Positions 57,075 to 64,000 of a stretch of DNA of 64,000 bases are shown here, piece after piece (the stretch's first letter is position 1; each line of letters starts with the position of its first letter). The stretch comes from Reticulitermes speratus (lineage: Eukaryota > Arthropoda > Insecta > Blattodea > Rhinotermitidae): NCBI GenBank assembly GCA_021186555.1, contig JAJKFL010000005.1, positions 48,325,135-48,389,134 on the forward strand, in the 5' to 3' direction. The position numbers and the translations under genes are program-made. The notes under the pieces are model-generated. The model was given only the letters and a program-made list of their open reading frames with translations, searched no databases and was not told the origin of the DNA.

Positions 57075-57703
57075 TGTGGGAACTCGCCGATTCCCACAAG
57101 AGAGCACGGTGCACTCTTCGCTTCATGCACCAGTTTCTCCACTGCCCGCAGCAGCACGGTCGCGGTGCACTTGTCTCTCGGCTTCCCGCGAAATCACAGG
57201 AGGACCACACACTAAATGGCCCTCGCTTCTACTGGGAAAATCCGCCCGCAACTGGGCGGGACCAACCTGCAGCGAGCAGCCAATCACAACGCAGGCAGCT
57301 CAACTCTGACCGGTATAAATATAGGGCCAGAAACACCCAAACTTCATCCAACGATCGGTCGCCACACAGGCCTCATCAAAGGAGTGAGCTAGTCGACAAA
57401 GGAGTAGACCGTCACCTGACAGCAAGGGAGTAGAGCGGTGGATACACCAAGCCTGCGGCCGACCGACGCTATAACTTCACCACACGGGCGGACCATCTCT
57501 GGCCGCTACGACCGCAGCCGACCAGCGCACCATCTGCGAGCTTCTCTCCGCTCCCGCTACGAGGCTCCACATACAAGCGCACTTGCACGTGCGGCAACTT
57601 AACGATCTCTCGAGATCTTGTATATATTACTGGAAAGTTAATAAATAAGCTGCGTGGAAATACTGCGTATTTCTTGTATAAGAATCCTGCACCATCCACC
57701 ACA
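57075..57703 (+). repeat. Gypsy 3' LTR
   Basis: 629 bp, nearly identical to the 5' LTR, with the same TATA and AATAAA signals. Confidence 0.95.
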
Positions 57704-57708
57704 TTAAC

Positions 57709-57910
57709 CTTGGCACCAGAGGGAGGTAAGTGGTCGTCACAGTCTAACTGTTTTATCCTACATACAGGCAGAGTTCACACTCCCCAAGGGAATAGGAGGC
57801 TGAGCCCAAACCCAGTCTGGGCATGGTGACAAATAGAAAAATCCCTGCCACTATTGAGAATTTAATCCTAGTCATTTGTCCAGTAGCCAGTCACTTACCT
57901 GAGCTGTATT
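57709..57910 (-). mobile_element. S1 SINE, right part of the gypsy target
   Basis: cttggcaccagagggaggta, ggaataggaggctgagccca, B-box-like attgagaatttaatc. The left remnant is just the cattcttaac before 52495. Confidence 0.65.
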
Positions 57911-59895
57911 TGGCTTGTGAATATTTGCATAGGTATCTCAAACTGCTTGGAATTTCAGCATAGGGTATACAGAACATGCATTATGGGGTGTTATAGGCTG
58001 ATCACCTAATTGCGCACAAAAACTAAACATGTTCTGTACTCATACCTATGAGAAAAATTAGGGGCATGTAGTCATGATGGCCCATATATAAATAAGTATA
58101 TCAATAGAAAGTTTATATCATTATAGAACACTGTGTACTATAATAGTATAAAATTTCTTCCAATTGCAACTGCAGTAGAATGCAGGAACAATGGCAGGTG
58201 GCTGCAGGTATGCTGTAGCAAGCAATATGATCATGCTCCATGCTCAGTCAGCTGGGTAAAGCCCTGATTTCTTATAATGTAACACTGTATTGTGGTGATT
58301 TGTAAATGAAAATGTGTCCCAGTTCCACTGAAGATCTATTTTCAATTTCAATTTTATTTTTCCATTGATCCTGTTTAGTTACAATGAACATAATGATGTA
58401 GAAATTGTCTTAAATCACTATATAAAGATTATGACATACAATATATCCGTAGATACTTGTCGAAGGTATATATTATGTATACAATAACTTATTGAATTAA
58501 TTTGTACAACAATAAAATGAGTAAATATGTAATAAACAATGAACAGTACCAGTGACCTTATTTTATACTGAAATGAAGATTTATGAATTATTGTAATTGA
58601 AATACTCTTCTAATGAATAGAATGATTGTAGAAGAAGGAATCTCTTTAATGCAGGTTTGAATAATTCTATTTCATTAGATAGATTTTTTATGTTTATGGG
58701 GAGATAGTTACGGCAGAATTAAAGGGAACTGTACAGAATACTTTTAGTAAAATTATCCTGCAGTGCTAGGTGACATATTGCATCCAGTTTGGCAACATAG
58801 TATTTTGTGCTATGAAAATCATGACATAAATACCAGGATCAATGACGATACACTCCTATGTTGTTTTGCATAGGGGTTGACTCGGTTTAATGCGCACGCA
58901 GCACAGTAAGCGACATTAAAAGCAGGTAGAAGAAAGGAACTGGCATGTTGGATGAACACATTCTGGATAAATAGCACATTTCCCAAGACCAGATTATAAA
59001 TATATTACGTCAACCAAAGACAACGTAAATGTATGAGTTTATAAATATTACTGTGCAATGATCTGCGTGTGTAGTACAATTTGCGTCATACCTTATTCAT
59101 GTTATAGTGAAGTCATTAGCCTCCATGTTTTCCTGAAGCTTTTTAAATTTCGCGGTACAGGGAAATGTACATTTGGCACTGGATGGTGGTTTCCGTGGTA
59201 CTACCGAATAGGGATAAGAGCTTGAAATGGAAAAATTATGAAAGTGTTATCGACGGAGAATCGACTTCAATGATATTTTGCAGTCGTGAGAGAAAAGTTT
59301 TCTGTTTTGTAATTATGTGTTCGGGGTCCATTACTTCATGAAAGTGACTGGGAATGTAATAAGTTTTGTGTAATGCAAGTAATCATACACTTAATAATGT
59401 TGCGTAATTGAAAGCCGAACGGAAGAAACGGACTCCCATTAAACCACATATATATGGTTACTGTTGTCATGTTTGTTACAAACAAAATCATCACATCCGC
59501 CACGTACGGACGAATGGAAACGCAGGACGCCACTGACCCGGGAACCACGGATTACACGTCTTCAGCACAGTGTTGTAGTAATCTGTGGTGTTGAGTAGTG
59601 CGCATATTGGCAATAAACGGGTGACTAGCGAGTTAGCCCGTTTAGATAACCTTAAATGATGAACATGCTGATATGGCTGTGTATGCGTATTGTATGTGCG
59701 TAGGGCTATACAGTATCGTATACAGAAATTTACGTACCTGGATCTAGTATACATTTGTACAAAAATAATGAAAGTACTGATATGTGCCCTAGCGCAGTTC
59801 ATTCTGTTACTAGGAATTTAGTCTGTCTTCACAGGTAATGCATGATGCATTACGTTTGCTCAAGGATATTTGAACCTTAATATGATTAGGTGCAG
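57911..59895. other. Upstream region of the F-box gene
   Basis: AT-rich to about 59100 with possible old LINE 3' text (58340-58560). 59480-59620 is less AT-rich and could include promoter or 5' UTR, but no element is clear. The ttcacag at 59828-59834 and gtgcag just before the ATG are possible acceptors. Confidence 0.35.
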
Positions 59896-60156
59896 ATGGC
59901 ATCTGCGTTGCTGTCCGTGTTGAAGCAGAAAGGACCTGTTTTCCGAACTATCTTTAATCCCAGTGAACAGAGGTCACTAAATGACTTCCCAGATGAAATC
60001 CTACTGAAAATCCTATCACATTTTGGACCAGATGACTTATGCTTCATCATCGCCAAAGTGTGTGAACGATGGAATGCGCTAGCAAAAGATGTGACACTCT
60101 GGAAGACAATTTCTTACAAATGTGATCGTTCTTCTGATATCAGCCGTGTTGCCCAG
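59896..60156 (+). CDS. F-box/LRR protein, coding exon 1
   Basis: 87 codons from ATG at 59896 to a donor CAG/GTAAGA at 60157, phase 0. An F-box spans about residues 27-70 (LNDFPDEILLKILSHFG, VCERWNALAKD, LWKTI). F-box proteins link substrates to SCF ubiquitin ligases through Skp1. The preceding gtgcag may be an acceptor, implying an upstream non-coding exon. The lead MASALLSVLKQKG is not a signal peptide. I cannot name the ortholog. Confidence 0.85.
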
Positions 60157-62553
60157 GTAAGACATGTTTAGACTTTAAGACTAACTTCTGGATTTTGCTC
60201 CATCTAATGTTTCAAAAATACAAAAGTGTTAAAGAGCATTTCAGAAATTGGACCTGTTTCCATTCTCAGGTAAGACAAGTTTCTAGAGGCTTACACTGTG
60301 TTATGCAAAGTGGTTACTGGTAATTTCTTTGTTCATGCTGAGTTACGGCCTGGACTACAGGTTCTGTTCCTACCGTGGGCAGATATTTTATCATTACTTT
60401 AATTTATTTCTTTAATATGTACCTGGGATTCTTTCTTTGGTGTAGTGTGGCTGAAGTAATGAGTTCGTAGATGTGAGGTGTACACCGCTGACCCCCATCA
60501 CTAGTGTATTCATCTGAAGCATGAACTCACTGTGTGTCAGTAACGATTAATATTATATGATACTAATTATCATAAATGAAGACATTTCAACATATCAGTA
60601 ATAATTAGATTTGTTATGTATGATGTGAAACATGTAGATACTGGTCCTTAGAAAACCTATTAGATGGTTTAGTAGTAGTAGCAGCAGCAGTAATGTTCCT
60701 TTAGGTCACAAGCAACCCCTAGGAATCCTACTGGATTTTCTTAACAAGAAGTACTGGGTCTTGCTACCCCTTATTCTTTTTGACGTTTCCTGTTTTACGT
60801 GGCCTTGTAAATCAGGTCCCTCCATTGCGCTGTGTTTTGTGTGGCAGTTAAGATGTCACACCAGTTCATCTTCAGGATTCCTCACATTTCTTCTGACCAT
60901 CTTATGCACTGTCTTCCTTTCCTTCCACTGCCATCTGTCAGTCCTAACATCAAATCTTTTTCCATGGAATCTGACCTGCACATTATTTGTCTGATGTATT
61001 TAAGTTTGCTTATTGTGGCCAAAGTTCCCAGAGAGTGCTTGGGCTTAATTTGATTCATCATAGATGCATTCATCCTTTTTACTGTCCATGGTATTCTGAG
61101 CAGTCTTCTCCATGTCCATAGCCCGAAAGCACCTATCTTCCTTTTATCTGCTTTCCTTAATGTCCAGCTTTCACATCCATATAGCTGTTGTCTGCAGTAG
61201 CTTAACTTTTGTGTTGGTCAAAACTGCCGGATCTTTCATGATCTTTGACAATTCTGCTGTTGCTGTTTTTCCCAAGCTTAGTCTTCTCCTTATGTCATAT
61301 TTGGTGTAACCATCATTGGTGATGAGGGCCCATAAGAACTTGTAGCTTGTTATTGTGCTGATTTCCTTGCCGTCTGCTAATATGTTTACTTGTTCCACAG
61401 TGCTTATTACTCCGGTTTTCTTTAGGTTCAAATTGAGACCTGCCCTTTCACTTTTGTTTTTGACTCATTTTATCAGTTCAACCATATCTTCCTTGTTTTC
61501 CGCTAGTAGAGTGGTATCATCCGAGTATCGTAGGTGTTTATTTTTCATCTCCCTTCTCTGACACCTGCTTCCATGTCTTCTAACCCTGCTGTTCTTGTCA
61601 TGTACTTGTTGTATAGATTAAGCAGACCAGGAGAAAAGATACAGTCTTGTCTTAAACCTTTTTGGTTTAGGAACTATTCTGTTATTTATTGGTCAACCTG
61701 CACTTTGGCTTCTTGCTCTCTGTAGAGGTCTCTCTTATTAACACTATCAAATGCTCGGGTATTCCCATACTTCTCATGCTGTTCCAAATCTTTAAATGCT
61801 TCACACTGTTAAAAGCCTGTGTGTACTCTATAAAACACAGTTATGTATTTGTGGTGCTCCCTTGCCCTCTCCATGATCCATCTTACCTTAGTGATTTGGT
61901 CCCTTGTCCTGTGCCCTTTCCTGAGTCCTGCTTGTATCATTGGCATTTGATGTTCTATGTATGGCTCAAGTCATTTTTGAATAATTGTCAGTAGCATCTT
62001 ACGTGCATGAGGAATTAGTGCAATGGTGTGGTTGTTTGTGCACTCCCTGACATCTTTCGTGGGTTAGTTACATTTATTTGTCCCACCAGCAAATGTGTGT
62101 AATGTAGACTCTAATATGTCACTGAATTTAGATTTGTCAGAGAAATATAAAGATATTAAAATAGACTCAAGAATAATTATTTTAACTTCAGTAGTTTGTG
62201 AATAATGTCATTGTCAGAATATTGTGGGAGCAAAGGAAACATAGTAACTGTTTGTTGTTGTGATGGTGGATCAGATTTAAATGGCCAATAACAAAGCAGT
62301 ATTAACTTTGAGGTTGTGTTTATCAAATTCAACATAGAGGGAATCTGTAATTGTCCACAAAAATATGTTATGAAATTCTATAATCATTAAATTATAATTT
62401 TGGCTGATTTCAGCGTGTAGCAGTCTTGGACGTGTAACATCCTAGAAGACTTGAATCATTGGTTTATGGAAAACAGGCATCATATAACTTCAATGGAATT
62501 TATTTTATTGATGGACAAACTAAAGTGCTGATAAAATATGTACTCCTTGACAG
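60157..62553 (+). other. F-box gene intron 1
   Basis: 2397 bp, GT..AG, phase 0 on both sides. Contains an antisense LINE fragment (60690-62080) and at 62425-62455 a cgtgtaacatcctagaagac remnant of the hairpin family. Confidence 0.8.
60690..62080 (-). mobile_element. LINE-D (RTE-like) ORF2 3' half
   Basis: On the minus strand: a RT segment with LRYSDDTTLLAE (61540-61500, YADD as YSDD), then TSYKFLWALITNDGYTKYDI, RRRLSLGKTATAELSKIMKD, NQIKPKHSLGTL and GSGRKGRQCIRW. Order is correct, but frames shift and stops occur. Assignment to RTE-like elements is by recall. Confidence 0.8.
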
Positions 62554-62838
62554 GTATTAACGGAGGCCCCTGCATTGCACTCGTTCATCATCCATAACCG
62601 TGAGGATGCGGCACATATTCTGGAATTTCTGTTTCACAGCCATGGTGATGTCAAGCAACTGATTCTCAAGTTTTGCAGCCTTGGTGAGGACAGCTCTGGC
62701 CTCTTAGCTAAAATTGTAGCCTTCTACCCAAATCTGGAGGTCCTGGCACTGGAGGGTTGCCGTCCACTTGCATCTACTGGTTACTCTTACATCACACGCC
62801 TGAAGAAACTCTCTGAACTGAACCTTTCACACTGTGAG
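62554..62838 (+). CDS. F-box/LRR protein, coding exon 2
   Basis: 95 codons, acceptor ttgacag before 62554 and donor GAG/GTAGAT at 62839, phase 0 at both ends and in frame with exon 1. LRR-like segments: VKQLILKFCSLG, PNLEVLALEGCRPLAS and LKKLSELNLSHCE, the cysteine-containing type usual in FBXL proteins. They would form the substrate-binding solenoid. The gene continues past the window. Confidence 0.85.
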
Positions 62839-64000
62839 GTAGATTGTGTGTATGTTAACCTGTGCTGGCATACATGAACACACACAGTAGAACACCCCTA
62901 GAAATTCATTTTATATATTTCGGCATCAAGGAAAGTTACTGCATTTTTAAGACATGCTGCAAAATATCAGTTTTATTTTCCACAAAATGACTTTTATTTC
63001 AAAATTTTATCTTTTTATGTTCCAATAATACATTTTTCATAAAGCATGCACTAAAATTTAAATACCCACCATGGTAGGATAAAGGTTAACCCTTTGCCAC
63101 TGCTAAAGATATTATTCCATTTCTGAAAAACACTGTGTCGATTCTTGCATGATTTAAAGTTGGTCACAAGATTGCAGTTTGGCATGCTCAGTTACTAAAC
63201 ATGTTCTTTGCAAGTGTGCATCTATCAGTGGTACTGATGTACATTTATTATATATAGAAATTTACTGGTGGCAAAGGAAATCAGTAGTAGATAGAAGTTA
63301 TACAGGTACTCAAATTCTGTATACATCAGCAATAGCTGTATTAAACTAGAGGTGGAATTTTTAAAATTATATGTGTATACAGGACATTGGAGAAACATTT
63401 TAAAAGAAAGTTTAGGTCTTAAGGAGATAAATATTTTATATTGTGTACATATTTTTATTTTTGTACAGTGGGCTCCTTTCAAGAAATTTGGCTTGTTTGA
63501 TTTGGTCTTAACATAAAACAGAGACTGGGCTTAATATGGTTTAACATTAAATTTGTACTCCTAATCCTTTGGCGCCTAATGTCAGGTATACCACCATGCA
63601 GGGACATGCTCAAAACGCGTAGCATCAGGTTAAGATACCGGCATTTAATGACCTTCCTTATGCAGCTCTCATTTAAATTCTAGTTGTCTGCAGCTTCCAA
63701 TGGACATTTAATTCTGGCACCAAAGGATTAATGAAAACTCAAAAATCTAAGTTTAATTTCTAAAGGATTCTGACAGGGGTATATTACACTTATAATTACT
63801 TTGTGTTTGGACTTTGTACATCATGTAGTAGTTAAAAATAATACTGTGTTTCTTAACTATGTCTGTTACCATGGTCAGGTGACACAGTGGGGAGGCACAT
63901 ACTTAATTGTGTTCAGTGGCTAAGAATAGCAGTTTCTCCAGCATGGAACTAACTAGGTGCCTCCCTAACCTCTCACCACAGGATGGAAACAGACCCAGTA
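62839..64000 (+). other. F-box gene intron 2 (partial)
   Basis: AT-rich sequence after the exon 2 donor. No further exon recognised before the edge. Confidence 0.5.

Larger units (their letters stand above)
52495..57703 (+). mobile_element. Gypsy LTR retrotransposon, structurally complete
   Basis: Two near-identical LTRs, a primer site, gag, pol and a polypurine tract in order PR-RT-RH-IN. 5-bp duplication ttaac (52490-52494, 57704-57708). It inserted into an S1 SINE: the flanks join as cattcttaac/cttggcacc, the usual S1 text. The gag zinc-knuckle type and tRNA-Trp primer suggest the CsRn1/Kabuki group; this is recall, not a search. No env-like third frame. Confidence 0.93.

Noticed and set aside
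52495..57703. Endogenous retrovirus with env
   Set aside because: Pol runs almost to the polypurine tract and there is no room or frame for an envelope gene.

Overview
This window is eukaryotic and insect-like. It has intron-split genes with GT/AG borders, no bacterial-style operons, and very dense transposon content. The mix of tRNA-derived SINEs, mariner/hAT/piggyBac-like DNA elements and several LINE families fits a large-genome insect. I infer Blattodea (cockroach or termite) from general familiarity with such repeats, but I could not search a database.

Host genes occupy little of the window. (1) A first coding exon at 3686-3827 (minus) looks like the N-terminus of a Na+/K+-ATPase beta subunit; the rest must lie beyond position 1. 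(2) A degenerate C2H2 zinc-finger gene lies at 48906-52032 (plus), with stops, a frameshift and an inserted repeat. (3) An F-box/LRR gene has two coding exons at 59896-60156 and 62554-62838 (plus) and runs off the right edge.

Everything else is mobile or repeated DNA. SINE families used below: S1 (head begins ggccgggatagcgtag), S2 (gccgatcccagtggcc, with two alternative bodies, a and b), S3 (tcgacctcggtggact), S4 (ggccgtgtcatggctc) and S5 (gggacacgcggtggcg). All have tRNA-like A and B boxes. LINE fragments fall into at least five groups (LINE-A to LINE-E). DNA elements include a broken 1.3-kb mariner (10887-12536), two internally deleted mariner-like elements with TA targets, hAT-like elements, tiny TA-flanked MITEs, a GGCGCGTTCGC-ended MITE family, a hairpin family with a GACGTTTCG core, and three TTAA/CTAA-flanked (piggyBac-like) elements. 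An apparently complete gypsy LTR retrotransposon lies at 52495-57703, with 5-bp target duplications, a tRNA-Trp-type primer site, gag and pol.

Layout: 1-3.5 kb LINE/SINE debris; 3.7 kb ATPase exon; 4.1-5.7 kb satellite-bearing TTAA element; 6-10.5 kb LINE/SINE fragments; 10.9-12.5 kb mariner with a nested SINE; 13.4-14.5 kb giant palindrome; 16.5-16.8 kb second palindrome; 18-24.5 kb SINEs, MITEs and a second satellite-bearing element; 24.8-25.6 kb minisatellite; 26-48 kb mixed repeats; 48.9-52 kb zinc-finger pseudogene; 52.5-57.7 kb gypsy; 59.9-64 kb F-box gene with a LINE in its intron.

Three patterns deserve most attention. First, S2 SINE units are joined head-to-tail or fused to other SINEs exactly at the tRNA-like T-loop, with one target-site duplication around the whole composite. 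Second, a 114-bp satellite is carried inside a TTAA-flanked transposon family with 13, 9 and 1 units in the three copies. Third, two near-perfect palindromes with 4-nt loops have the same flanking architecture (13-14-bp direct repeats plus a 31-32-nt one-sided segment).
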